Source of the DNA: Actinomadura hibisca NBRC 15177
Lineage (GTDB): Bacteria; Actinomycetota; Actinomycetes; Streptosporangiales; Streptosporangiaceae
Reading direction: 5' to 3'
DNA length: 64,000 bases
NCBI RefSeq assembly: GCF_001552635.1
Contig: NZ_BCRO01000077.1
Span: 1 to 64,000, forward strand
This document shows positions 16,587-32,692 of this stretch, piece by piece (position 1 is the first letter of the stretch; each line of letters begins with the position of its first letter). A program made the position numbers and the translations under genes. Below the pieces are notes generated by a model that did not search any database, was not told the DNA's origin, and worked only from the letters and a program-made list of their open reading frames with translations.

Positions 16587-18698
16587 TTACTCGCCCCGCG
16601 CCTTGGAGATGATCTCCTGCGCGACGTTCCCCGGAACCTCGGCGTAGGAGTCGAACTGCATGGTGAACACAGCCCGGCCCTGGGTCTTGCTGCGCAGGTC
16701 ACCCACGTAGCCGAACATCTCGGACAGGGGGACCAGGCCCTTGACGACCCGCATGCCCGCGCGCTCGTCCATGGACTGGATCTGCCCGCGCCGGCTGTTG
16801 ATGTCGCCGATCACGTCGCCCATGTTCTCCTCGGGCGTGGTGACCTCGACGGCCATCATCGGCTCCAGGATGGTCGCCCCGGCCCTGCGGGCGGCCTCCT
16901 TGAACGCCATGGAACCGGCGACCTTGAACGCCATCTCCGAGGAGTCGACCTCGTGGTAGGCGCCGTCCCGCAGGGTGACCTTGACGCCCACCATGGGGTA
17001 GCCGGCCAGGACGCCGAACTCGGCGGCCTCCTGGCAGCCGGCGTCCACCGACGGGATGTACTCCCGGGGGATGCGGCCACCGGTGACCTTGTTCTCGAAC
17101 TCGTAACCGTCGCTGCCCTCGCCCAGCGGCTCGAGGTCGATGATCACGCGGCCGAACTGGCCCGAGCCACCCGTCTGCTTCTTGTGGGTGTACTCGACCT
17201 TCTCGACCTTCTTGGTGATGGTCTCGCGGTAGGCCACCTGGGGCTTGCCGACGTTGGCCTCGACCTTGAACTCGCGCCGCATGCGGTCGACGAGGATCTC
17301 CAGGTGGAGCTCGCCCATGCCGGCGATGACCGTCTGGCCGGTCTCCTCGTCGGTGCGGACGGTGAAGGAGGGGTCCTCCTCGGCCAGCCGCTGGATCGCG
17401 GTGCCCAGCTTCTGCTGGTCGGCCTTGGTCTTCGGCTCGATCGCGACGTGGATCACCGGCGCCGGGAAGTTCATCGACTCGAGGACGATGGGGTTCTTCT
17501 CGTCGCAGAGGGTCTCGCCCGTGGTGGTCTGCTTCAGACCCATGACGGCGACGATGTCGCCGGCGCCCACGCGGTCGATCTCCTCGCGCTTGTTGGCGTG
17601 CATCCGGTAGATCTTGCCGATGCGCTCCTTGCGCTCCTTGACGGAGTTCAGGACCGTGGAGCCGGACTCCAGCACGCCGGAGTAGACGCGCACGAAGGTC
17701 AGCTTGCCCAGGTGCGGGTCGGAGGCGATCTTGAAGGCCAGCGCGGAGAACGGCTCGTCCTCGCTGGGCTTGCGGGTCAGCGCCTCCTCTTCGTTGCGGA
17801 CCGCGTGGCCTTCGATGGCCTCCACGTCCAGCGGCGAGGGCAGGTAGCGGACGATCGCGTCCAGCAGCGGCTGCACGCCCTTGTTCTTGAAGGCGGTGCC
17901 GCACAGCACGGGGTTGACCGCGGCGGCCAGGGTGGCGCGGCGGATCGCCGGGTAGATCTGCTCCACGGTGGGCTCGTCGCCCTCCAGGTACAGCTCCATG
18001 ATGGCGTCGTCGGCCTCGGCCAGCGTCTCGATCAGCTTGTCGTGCCACTCGCGGGCGGCGTCGGCGTGGCTGTCGGGGATCTCGACGGTGTCGTACATCT
18101 CGCCGAGCTTGGCCTCTTCGTTCCAGACCAGGGCCTTCATCGTCACCAGGTCGATGACGCCCTTGAAGTCGGACTCGGCGCCGATCGGCAGCTGCATCAC
18201 CAGCGGGGTCGCCTGGAGGCGGTCACTGATCATGTCGACGCAGCGGTGGAACTCGGCGCCCACGCGGTCGAGCTTGTTGACGAAGCAGATGCGGGGCACG
18301 TTGTAGCGGTCGGCCTGACGCCACACGGTCTCCGACTGCGGCTCGACACCGGCCACACCGTCGAACACCGCCACGGCACCGTCCAGGACGCGCAGCGAGC
18401 GCTCCACCTCGACGGTGAAGTCGACGTGCCCCGGGGTGTCGATGATGTTGATGGTGTGCTTGACGTCCTGGACCGACCAGTTGCAGGTGGTGGCGGCCGA
18501 GGTGATCGTGATGCCCCGCTCCTGCTCCTGCTCCATCCAGTCCATGGTCGCGGCGCCGTCGTGAACCTCGCCGATCTTGTAGCTCATCCCCGTGTAGAAG
18601 AGGATGCGCTCGGTCGTCGTGGTCTTGCCCGCGTCGATATGGGCCATGATCCCGATGTTGCGGACCTTGGCCAGGTCTACACCGGTTTTGGTAGCCAC
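16587..18698 (-). CDS. fusA: Elongation factor G
   Basis: A 703-residue translocase GTPase. The P-loop AHIDAGKTT is at 19-27, followed by DTPGHVDF and NKLDRVGAEF. Domains II-V follow with GGSGQFGRV in domain IV. The start codon is GTG (18698). It is 42 bases after rpsG. Nothing suggests a resistance-type paralogue. Confidence 0.98.
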   Translation of the reverse strand: MATKTGVDLAKVRNIGIMAHIDAGKTTTTERILFYTGMSYKIGEVHDGAATMDWMEQEQERGITITSAATTCNWSVQDVKHTINIIDTPGHVDFTVEVERSLRVLDGAVAVFDGVAGVEPQSETVWRQADRYNVPRICFVNKLDRVGAEFHRCVDMISDRLQATPLVMQLPIGAESDFKGVIDLVTMKALVWNEEAKLGEMYDTVEIPDSHADAAREWHDKLIETLAEADDAIMELYLEGDEPTVEQIYPAIRRATLAAAVNPVLCGTAFKNKGVQPLLDAIVRYLPSPLDVEAIEGHAVRNEEEALTRKPSEDEPFSALAFKIASDPHLGKLTFVRVYSGVLESGSTVLNSVKERKERIGKIYRMHANKREEIDRVGAGDIVAVMGLKQTTTGETLCDEKNPIVLESMNFPAPVIHVAIEPKTKADQQKLGTAIQRLAEEDPSFTVRTDEETGQTVIAGMGELHLEILVDRMRREFKVEANVGKPQVAYRETITKKVEKVEYTHKKQTGGSGQFGRVIIDLEPLGEGSDGYEFENKVTGGRIPREYIPSVDAGCQEAAEFGVLAGYPMVGVKVTLRDGAYHEVDSSEMAFKVAGSMAFKEAARRAGATILEPMMAVEVTTPEENMGDVIGDINSRRGQIQSMDERAGMRVVKGLVPLSEMFGYVGDLRSKTQGRAVFTMQFDSYAEVPGNVAQEIISKARGE

Positions 18699-18740
18699 TG
18701 TGCCCTCGCGTCGTCTCGTCGTCAGTCGTGATCCGCCGGA

Positions 18741-19210
18741 TTACCAGCGGTAGTGGGCGAAGGCCTTGTTGGACTCCGCCATCTTGTGCGTGTCCTCGCG
18801 CTTCTTGACAGACGCGCCGAGGCCGTTGGAGGCGTCGAGCAGCTCGTTCATGAGGCGCTCGGTCATGGTCTTCTCGCGACGCTGGCGGCTGTAGAGCACC
18901 AGCCAGCGCAGGGCGAGGGTGGTGCTGCGGGCCGGCCGCACCTCCACCGGGACCTGGTAGGTCGCGCCACCGACACGGCGGCTGCGGACCTCCAGGGTCG
19001 GCTTCACGTTGTCCAGGGCGCGCTTCAGCGTGACGACCGGGTCGTTGCCGGTCTTCTCGCGGGCGCCCTCCAGGGCGTCGTACACGATGGACTGCGCGAT
19101 GGAGCGCTTGCCGTCCAGGAGCACCTTGTTGATCAGCGCGGTGACCAGCGGCGAGTTGTACACCGGGTCAGCGATGAGCTGGCGCTTGCCAGCCGGGCCC
19201 TTGCGCGGCA

Positions 19211-19211
<1 letters not shown>
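18741..19211 (-). CDS. rpsG: Ribosomal protein uS7
   Basis: A 156-residue 30S head assembly protein. MPRKGPAGKRQLIADPVYNS, RRVGGATYQVPVEVRP and the C-terminal AHYRW are typical. The ATG overlaps the rpsL stop (TAATG). In E. coli S7 represses this operon by binding the rpsL-rpsG junction; whether it does here is unknown. Confidence 0.97.
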
Positions 19212-19585
<374 letters not shown>

Positions 19586-19875
19586 CGCGTCTCCGTCTTC
19601 CTCGTACCGAGCCGGTAAGTCTTGTTCTGCCTGAAGTCCCACTCGCGTGGAACCCGTCATCACCACCTCAAGCGAGGCTGTGACCTGCCGGTTTCCCGAC
19701 CTCTCCGACCCACGCGGTCGGGCGTGTCGTCCAGTTCTCGGACCTGACACGGACCGCCCGGCCCATGCAAGGGCCGAATCAAGCCGGGGAGTGTTTGCGG
19801 CGCTGGGCCCGGCCCCTGACGAGGTCCTGCCGACGCGCACGCAGATTGGCCCGCACACAGCGGGCACGAAGAGAG

Positions 19876-19904
19876 AGGTTACCGACCCTCGCGCCAAAGG
19901 TCAA
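19876..19904 (-). promoter_or_regulatory. Sigma-70-type promoter of the str operon
   Basis: Minus-strand TTGACC, 17-base spacer, TAACCT. It gives an untranslated leader of about 285 bases before rpsL. The stretch 19586-20055 otherwise holds no convincing gene; an open frame on the plus strand has no family features. Confidence 0.7.
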
Positions 19905-19989
19905 AGCGAAGCTCTCACTATCGTGATCGACCCCTCCGACGCAAGCCCGCGACACCTTCTCCGGACATGTTCCCGTAGCCATAACGCCG

Positions 19990-20039
19990 GAACGCCGACG
20001 GCTGTTCCCACCCTGCGGGCGGGATCGCCGTCGGCGTTC
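19990..20039 (-). terminator. Terminator of the Gln/Tyr-rich protein gene
   Basis: Perfect 13-base arms (GAACGCCGACGGC with GCCGTCGGCGTTC) and a further imperfect inner stem, 16 bases after the stop of the gene at 20056. Confidence 0.8.
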
Positions 20040-20055
20040 GGACGTGTCCGGGTCT

Positions 20056-21738
20056 TTACATCATCATGGCGACGAGGACCACGACGATGACCACCACGAC
20101 CACCGCGGCGGCGATGATGATGAGGTTCTTGTTGCCCTTGCCGTCCTTGCCGCCCTGCTCGCCGGTGGTGTCGTAACCGGGGTAGGCGGGCTGGTCGCCG
20201 TACTGCTGCTGGCCGTACCCCTGCTGCTGCGCGGGCTGGCCGGGCTGCTGGCCGTAACCGTGCTGCTGGCCGTGCTGCCCCTGCTGCCCGTACTGCTGCT
20301 GGTCGCCCGGCTGGCCGTACTGCTGCTGCGGGGCCTGCCCCTCGGACTGGCCGTAGGGCTGCTGGCCGAACTGCTGGGCCCCGCCCTGCTGCTGCTCGTA
20401 GGGCGACTGCTGCCCGAACGGGAGCGCGCCGCCCTGCTGCTGGTCGTAGGACTGCTGCCCGTACTGCTGCTGGCCGTAGCCCTGCTGTCCGGGCTGCTGG
20501 CCCTGCTGCTGGCCGTGCTGCGGGGTCTGCTGGCCGTAGGGCTGCTGCCCGTAGCCCTGGCCCTGCTGCTCGTAGGGCGACTGCTGCTGGCCCTGCTGCT
20601 CCTGGCCGGGGGCGGCCCACTGCTGCTGGCCGATGTCCATGCGGGTGGCGTCGCCGAGCGAGGGCTGCTCGGCGCCCTGCTGCCCGGGGTCGAACGCCTG
20701 GGTCGGCCGCGCGTCCTCGGCCTGCCGGTCGGACGGGGCGCCGAACTGCGGGTCCTCCCCCGCCACGGGCGCGCCGGGCTGGGCACCGAAACCGGAGTCC
20801 GGCGGCGGCACCATCATCGTGCGCTCGTGGTCGCCGCCCTGGCCCTGGTCCTGCCCCTGGCCCTGCCACGGCTCGGCCGGGGCCTCGGCGGGCTTGCGGC
20901 CGGGGCCGGAGGCGACCGGGGTGTCCGGTCCGGGCGACCAGTGCCGCGTGGCGGCGTCGTCCACCTCGTGCTTGGGCTTGCCGGGCTCGCCGGCGCCGGG
21001 ACCGGGGACGATCAGGGTGCGCTCCCCCTCGCTCTGCTGCGGCTCGGGGGGCGGCGGGAAGCCGGGCGCGCCGAACGGCTCCTGGGGAGCGCCGAACGGC
21101 TGCTGGCCGTGCGGCTGCTGAGGGTAGGGCTGCTGCTGCTCGCCCTGGCCGTACTGCTGCTGCTCGGGCTGGCCGTACGGCTGCTGCTCGGGCTGGCCGT
21201 ACGGCTGCTGCGGCTGCTGCTGGCCGTAGTCGGGCTGGCGCTGCGCATATTCGGGCTGCTGGGCGTACTCGGGCCGCTGCGCGTAATCGGACTGCTGCGC
21301 GTACCCGGGCTGCTGGGCGTAGCCCTGCTGCTGCGGCTGCCCGTACGGCTGCTCGGGCTGGCCGTACTGCTGGGGCTGCTGCCCGTAGCCCTGGCCCTGC
21401 TCCTGGCCGTACGGCTGCTGCTCCTGGCCGTAGGGCTGCTGCGGCTGCTGGCCGTAGTCCTGCTGGGACGGCGCCGGGGGCTGCTGCCCGTACGGCGTCT
21501 GCGGCTGCTGCTGCTCGACCATCGTGGGCGGGGGCGGCGGAGGGGTCTGCTCCTGCGGGGCCTCGGGCGGCCGCTGGCCGCCGAGCTGGGGCGCGCCGAA
21601 GACCACGGTGCGGTCGCCCATCGGCCGGGCCGGCGGCTCCTGCTTCTGGCCCTTGTCCTGCTCCTGCGCGCCCTGGGGCTTGTCCTTGTCGTCAGGCAAC
21701 GGCCACTGCGGTCCCTGCGTGCCGTCATTCTCGGTCAT
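20056..21738 (-). CDS. Gln/Tyr/Gly-rich low-complexity, tail-anchored membrane protein
   Basis: A 560-residue protein I cannot assign to a family. Residues ~75-220 and ~370-530 are prion-like low complexity with about twenty YGQ units and many QQ runs. No N-terminal signal is seen. The C-terminus (~538-560) is one helix of Ile/Val/Ala after GKDGKGNKN, predicting a tail anchor with the bulk in the cytoplasm. Five short islands interrupt the repeats, each with Thr followed three residues later by F, V or D: DRTVVF (T44), ERTLIV (T241), ERTMMV (T307), PTQAF (T346) and DATRMD (T365). They resemble phospho-Thr FHA-binding ligands. Monocistronic, with its own terminator; upstream is the 21739-22066 gap. 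Confidence 0.85.
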   Translation of the reverse strand: MTENDGTQGPQWPLPDDKDKPQGAQEQDKGQKQEPPARPMGDRTVVFGAPQLGGQRPPEAPQEQTPPPPPPTMVEQQQPQTPYGQQPPAPSQQDYGQQPQQPYGQEQQPYGQEQGQGYGQQPQQYGQPEQPYGQPQQQGYAQQPGYAQQSDYAQRPEYAQQPEYAQRQPDYGQQQPQQPYGQPEQQPYGQPEQQQYGQGEQQQPYPQQPHGQQPFGAPQEPFGAPGFPPPPEPQQSEGERTLIVPGPGAGEPGKPKHEVDDAATRHWSPGPDTPVASGPGRKPAEAPAEPWQGQGQDQGQGGDHERTMMVPPPDSGFGAQPGAPVAGEDPQFGAPSDRQAEDARPTQAFDPGQQGAEQPSLGDATRMDIGQQQWAAPGQEQQGQQQSPYEQQGQGYGQQPYGQQTPQHGQQQGQQPGQQGYGQQQYGQQSYDQQQGGALPFGQQSPYEQQQGGAQQFGQQPYGQSEGQAPQQQYGQPGDQQQYGQQGQHGQQHGYGQQPGQPAQQQGYGQQQYGDQPAYPGYDTTGEQGGKDGKGNKNLIIIAAAVVVVVIVVVLVAMMM

Positions 21739-22005
21739 CGTCGGGCTCCTTCAGCGCCGTCGCCCCGGGCACCCCGCCCGGACCGTGCCTGTCTGCCCGC
21801 AGACGCGTGGCGCATAACGCCGTCTCCGGACCTTGTTCACCGCCTCCCCGCCCAGCGACGACGCCGCCATGACGGGCTTTCCGCCTCCAGCCTGCCCCGA
21901 TCGCCGGTGGTATCGCAAATCACCGGCCACGGCGCGGGGCGGAAGCGGTCACGCGGGATCCATGATCTCGATCATCTCGCCTCCGGTCCACCGTCGGACA
22001 CGACA

Positions 22006-22035
22006 AAGCCGCCTCCCACCCATGGGAAGCGGCTT
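22006..22035 (-). terminator. Terminator of the small Cys-rich secreted protein gene
   Basis: Thirteen-base arms (AAGCCGCCTCCCA with TGGGAAGCGGCTT, one mismatch) and a four-base loop, about 30 bases after the stop at 22067. The rest of the 21739-22066 gap shows no gene and no clear promoter. Confidence 0.75.
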
Positions 22036-22066
22036 CGACGGTCGTGACCGGCCTACTCGGACGGGC

Positions 22067-22348
22067 TCACCTGGAGGCGACGCACTCCACGACGGCGCGC
22101 CGTTCGGTCATCCCGAGCTCCACGCTCCGGCCGACGCAGTCCCGCTGGGCCTTGGTGAGCTTCGGTTCCCCGCACAGGCGGAAGCTCGAATACGTACGGC
22201 AGTCGTTCCCGGTGGTCCGTTCGGCCCGCTGCGTCTGCGCCGCCTGCGCCTTCGGCTTCTCAGGCGCGGCCTGCGCCGCCGCCGGCCCCCAGACCGCACC
22301 CGCGGTTCCGAGGACGGCCAGCATTGTCGTCGCGATGAGCTTCCTCAT
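22067..22348 (-). CDS. Small secreted protein with four cysteines
   Basis: A 93-residue hypothetical protein. The start MRKLIATTMLAVL at 22348 follows GGGGGTG; an upstream TTG start has no support. A Sec signal peptide ends near AQA-AP at about residue 30. The mature part of ~63 residues has four cysteines (NDCRT, RLCGE, RDCVG, VECVA), which would allow two disulfides. No catalytic motif is seen. Family not recognised. Confidence 0.75.
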   Translation of the reverse strand: MRKLIATTMLAVLGTAGAVWGPAAAQAAPEKPKAQAAQTQRAERTTGNDCRTYSSFRLCGEPKLTKAQRDCVGRSVELGMTERRAVVECVASR

Positions 22349-22491
22349 ATGCACCCCCAACAAGCAACGTAGTGCCCCCTTGCCCGGGTCCAGGGGTCAA
22401 AACCCCCAAGCAATTCAAAAAACCGACAAGAGTGACGCACGCCCTATTGGGGCGATCAAGGGACAGAGCGCTTGTCCAAGGGCGGAACGGC

Positions 22492-23082
22492 TCAGTCGGT
22501 GACCAGCTCGTCGGGCACCATCAGCACGGCGGGCTCGTCCGGCACGTCCGGAAGGTCCACCGTCCCCGGCTCGTCCGGCGTCCCCGGCAGGCCCGGAGTT
22601 CCGGGGGCGCCCGGCGTCCCCGGCGCACCCGGGGTCCCCGGCGATCCCAGCTTGCCCGGCGTCGGGGCCATCGGCCGTCCCGGCGCCTTCGGGGCGGTCG
22701 GCGCGGTGGGCGCCTGCGGGGCGGAGTGGCCGGGCTGGTTGTGCGGCCGCCCGTTCCTGTCCTCGCCGTCCTGCTCGCCGTCTGACGGCCCGTCGTCGCC
22801 GCACAGCAGCTTGTAGGTCGGCAGGAGGCTGAGCCCCTTCAGCACCGGCCCCAGGACGTCCTCGCAGAGGTCGAAGTCCCTGCGCGGCCGGACGCCCCTG
22901 CCCGGCCAGAGACCGGAGAACTCGTCGACGCGCCGGACGGTGCCGTCGTCGGTGCGGATGATCAGCGAGCGTCCGCGCTCCGGCCTCGGGGTGTCCTCGG
23001 CGGCCGCCGTCCCGGCGGTGGCGACCAGCAGCCCGCCGCCGATGATCAACGTGCCCGCAGCCGTGACCAGCGTCCTCATCAT
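22492..23082 (-). CDS. Secreted protein with collagen-like Gly-x-Pro tail
   Basis: A 196-residue exported protein of unknown family. A signal peptide with hydrophobic core GTLIIGGGLLVATAG ends near AAA-EDTP. The middle has a basic segment and two cysteines (DLCED, KLLCGD). Residues ~120-175 are Pro-rich and then a run of GTPGAPG triplets like bacterial collagen-like repeats. The end is acidic (DVPDEP). Adjacent ATGs at 23082 and 23079 follow GGGGGG, and a GTG at 23091 is also possible. The 23083-23349 gap holds the rpoC terminator and no gene. Confidence 0.72.
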   Translation of the reverse strand: MMRTLVTAAGTLIIGGGLLVATAGTAAAEDTPRPERGRSLIIRTDDGTVRRVDEFSGLWPGRGVRPRRDFDLCEDVLGPVLKGLSLLPTYKLLCGDDGPSDGEQDGEDRNGRPHNQPGHSAPQAPTAPTAPKAPGRPMAPTPGKLGSPGTPGAPGTPGAPGTPGLPGTPDEPGTVDLPDVPDEPAVLMVPDELVTD

Positions 23083-23267
23083 GCCCCCCACGGGCGGTCC
23101 AGGACCACCCTTCGCAGCGGAAGTGTCACCTTCCGCAGTCGATCAGCTCCGGCAGTTCATCTGCCCGAGCCGGGGAACGCGGAACCCGGGCGGCGGGCAA
23201 AGAAGCCGCATAGGCCGGGCGCGGCCGGGCCGGGAGGGCGCCCGGGGGAAGGGGCCGGAAACGGCGG

Positions 23268-23301
23268 GAGGCCGCCTCCCACCGAAGTGGGAGGCGGCCT
23301 C
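23268..23301 (-). terminator. rpoBC terminator
   Basis: Perfect 15-base stem (GAGGCCGCCTCCCAC with its complement) closed by CGAA, 48 bases after the rpoC stop. Confidence 0.88.
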
Positions 23302-23349
23302 CGCGTGCCCTGCCCGACTCTGGGCCCCGGATCGTCCGGGGCCCGGAGG

Positions 23350-27228
<3,879 letters not shown>

Positions 27229-27248
27229 CTTGTTTCCCCTTGAGTTGA

Positions 27249-30716
<3,468 letters not shown>

Positions 30717-30861
30717 GAGGTGGTCCTTCCGAGGGCTCGCGGCGTAACTGACGACACGCACGCCAGACGATCCACGTTCAAGACCCGCGCAAACCGCCCC
30801 AGATGGGGGCAGGGCAGGGACGCTCTCACACGTGGATAGTCAGAGGGCAGCGCAAAGGGGC

Positions 30862-30890
30862 AGTGTAGCCGACTGGTACACCGCTCGCAA
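30862..30890 (-). promoter_or_regulatory. rpoBC promoter
   Basis: Minus-strand TTGCGA, 17-base spacer, TACACT, placing the start of transcription about 140 bases before rpoB. The gap 30717-31123 otherwise holds only the Mce operon terminator and no gene. Confidence 0.72.
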
Positions 30891-31051
30891 CTCTACGCCC
30901 GCAGTATGCATCACAGTTGCCTGCGAGCATCGCCTCTCCAGGGCCTGGAGTCAAGAGCGGACTTGGACTTTTCGGGCTCTGACCTGCAGTGAGGAAGGCC
31001 ATAGTTTAAGCCCACCCCAGGTTACCCGACAGTAGGGGTGGGAAGGGGGTC

Positions 31052-31082
31052 GGGGGACCGGCCCCGAACAGGGCGGTCCCCC
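31052..31082 (-). terminator. Terminator of the Mce operon
   Basis: Hairpin GGGGGACC...GGTCCCCC with an inner GCCC/GGGC stem and a one-base bulge, about 40 bases past the last mce-linked gene. Confidence 0.7.
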
Positions 31083-31123
31083 GGTACAACACCGGGCCGC
31101 TGCCCGGCATTCCATGAGATCGT

Positions 31124-32092
31124 CTAGATCATCTGGAGCTCGGCGACCAGCCAGCGGCCGCCGACCTTCTGCATGGTCATCCGCAGCGTGTACTGGCTGG
31201 GCGTGCGTTGCGCGGTGGTGCCCTTGGCCGTCTGCTGGTTCAGGTAGACCAGCGCCACGGCCCTGTCACCGTCCACGCTCTCCACCGCGGTCTTCACCGC
31301 GGTGCCCTCCACCACCGTCTGCTGCTGGGTGGCGGACGGCTTCACCTGGCCGATCTGCTTCTCGAACTCGGTCTTGAACTTGCCGGTGGTGTGCCCGGCG
31401 GCCCGCTTGAGATCGGCGTCGATGGTGCGGAAGTCGTAGGAGGACAGGTCCTGGGCGGCCCGGCCCGCCGCGAACGTGACGCTCTTGATGTCGCCGTCGT
31501 CCCCGATCTTGGGCGAGGTGCCGCCCATGGCGACCAGGATCCACGCCAGCGCGCCCGCCAGGAGCACGATGGCGGCCGTCAGCGCGTAGTGCAGCCTGCC
31601 GAAGCGGAAGCCGCGGCGGCGGCGCTCGGCGGCGGGCTCTGAGCCGTCGTCGGCGTCCTCGACCTCGTCGGCGGCCTTGTCCTCGTCGACCTTGTCGGTC
31701 TCGACGACCTCGGCCGGCTCGTCCTCGGCCTCGGTCTTCGTGGCGGTCTTGGTCAGGACGGGCTTGGCCGGCTCTTCCTCGTCGGTGTCGGCGTCGGTCG
31801 TGGTGACCTCGGCCGTGTCCGTCTCCGGCGTGTCGTCCTCGGCGTCGGCCTCTTCGGGCTTCTCGGCCGTCTTCGTCTTCGCCTTGGCGGGCGGGACGTC
31901 CTCGACGCCCTCGGTCTCGGCCTCGGCGGCGTTCTCGGCCTCCTCGGCCTCGGCCGCGGCCCGTTCGGCCTCCTCGGCGGCCTCGCGGGCCTTCCGGGCG
32001 GCCTCCTCGGCCTTCAGCCGCGCCTTCTCGGCCTTCTCCGCCTTGCGCGCCTTCTCGGCGGCCTCGCGCTTTCCGCGCCCGAGCATCGTCAT
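31124..32092 (-). CDS. Mce-associated membrane protein with charged N-terminal coil
   Basis: A 322-residue protein. Residues ~5-60 are Ala/Lys/Glu-rich and predict a long coiled coil. Residues ~60-160 are acidic and disordered. One membrane helix follows RRRRGFRFGRLHY (ALTAAIVLLAGALAWILVAM). The outer domain of ~130 residues has the fold cues of Mce-associated proteins: YDFRTIDADLKRAAGHTTGKF and a final TMQKVGGRWLVAELQ. Its ATG overlaps the preceding stop by four bases (ATGA). In mycobacteria such Mas/Mam proteins stabilise Mce complexes; a role here is inferred from linkage and similarity to the neighbouring gene. Confidence 0.85.
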   Translation of the reverse strand: MTMLGRGKREAAEKARKAEKAEKARLKAEEAARKAREAAEEAERAAAEAEEAENAAEAETEGVEDVPPAKAKTKTAEKPEEADAEDDTPETDTAEVTTTDADTDEEEPAKPVLTKTATKTEAEDEPAEVVETDKVDEDKAADEVEDADDGSEPAAERRRRGFRFGRLHYALTAAIVLLAGALAWILVAMGGTSPKIGDDGDIKSVTFAAGRAAQDLSSYDFRTIDADLKRAAGHTTGKFKTEFEKQIGQVKPSATQQQTVVEGTAVKTAVESVDGDRAVALVYLNQQTAKGTTAQRTPSQYTLRMTMQKVGGRWLVAELQMI

Positions 32093-32616
32093 GGGACCAG
32101 CCCCAGCTTCGAGACGAGCCAGCGCCCGTCGACACGGGTGAGGTCCATGGCGAACCGGTAGTAGCGCGGCGCGCCGTTCTGGACCTTCGGGCTCGTGGTG
32201 GTCGCGCTGATCGCCACGATCGCCTCGGCGGAGTCGCCGTCGATCGAGACCACCCCGGCGCGCACGTTCTGCACGGTGGAGGTGGACTGGGTCTTGGTGG
32301 CGGTGTCAGCGATGATCTTGGCCTGGGTGGCCCACTGGTTCTTGATGTCGCCGGTCATGCCACTGAGCACCTGGTCGATGCCCTTCTGCACGTTCCGGTA
32401 GTCGAGGCTGGCCAGGTTGACGCCGGTCTGCTTGGCGGCCTGCATGGCCGCCGCGCGGGCGTCGTCCTGGTCCTTGGCCTCCCACAGGCGGAAGCCGAAC
32501 ACCCCCACCGCCGCGGCCAGCGCCACGGCGACCACCCCCAGGACGATCGCGGTGACCGTGCCACCGCGGCCCTGCGACGCCGCGGCATCGACCGCGTCGG
32601 TCGCGCCGTACTTCAT
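32089..32616 (-). CDS. Mce-associated membrane protein
   Basis: A 175-residue protein with a short cytoplasmic head, one membrane helix (AIVLGVVAVALAAAVGVFGF) and an outer domain with LDYRNVQKGIDQVLSGMTG and a terminal LTRVDGRWLVSKLGLV. The outer domain parallels that of the next gene, so the two are paralogues. Stabilising or accessory role in the Mce importer is inferred from mycobacterial Mas proteins. It lies 76 bases after mceF. Confidence 0.87.
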   Translation of the reverse strand: MKYGATDAVDAAASQGRGGTVTAIVLGVVAVALAAAVGVFGFRLWEAKDQDDARAAAMQAAKQTGVNLASLDYRNVQKGIDQVLSGMTGDIKNQWATQAKIIADTATKTQSTSTVQNVRAGVVSIDGDSAEAIVAISATTTSPKVQNGAPRYYRFAMDLTRVDGRWLVSKLGLVP

Positions 32617-32692
32617 CGCGTCGCCTCCTTCATCGCGTGTCGATCACCTTGCGTCCGCGGCCCCGGCCGGAACGCCGGCCGGGGCGGGAACG

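Noticed and set aside
19586..19897. Long N-terminal extension of ribosomal protein S12
   Set aside because: The family N-terminus follows a GTG with a good ribosome-binding site, and the promoter lies in the supposed extension.
20056..21738. CRISPR-like or tandem DNA repeat in the Gln-rich gene
   Set aside because: The CTGCTG-rich pattern is the codon repetition of Gln-Gln-Tyr-Gly units with irregular spacing; there are no constant repeats with unique spacers.
30717..30761. 15-residue N-terminal extension of RpoB
   Set aside because: TTG at 30716 has AAGGA at proper spacing and matches the usual actinobacterial start.
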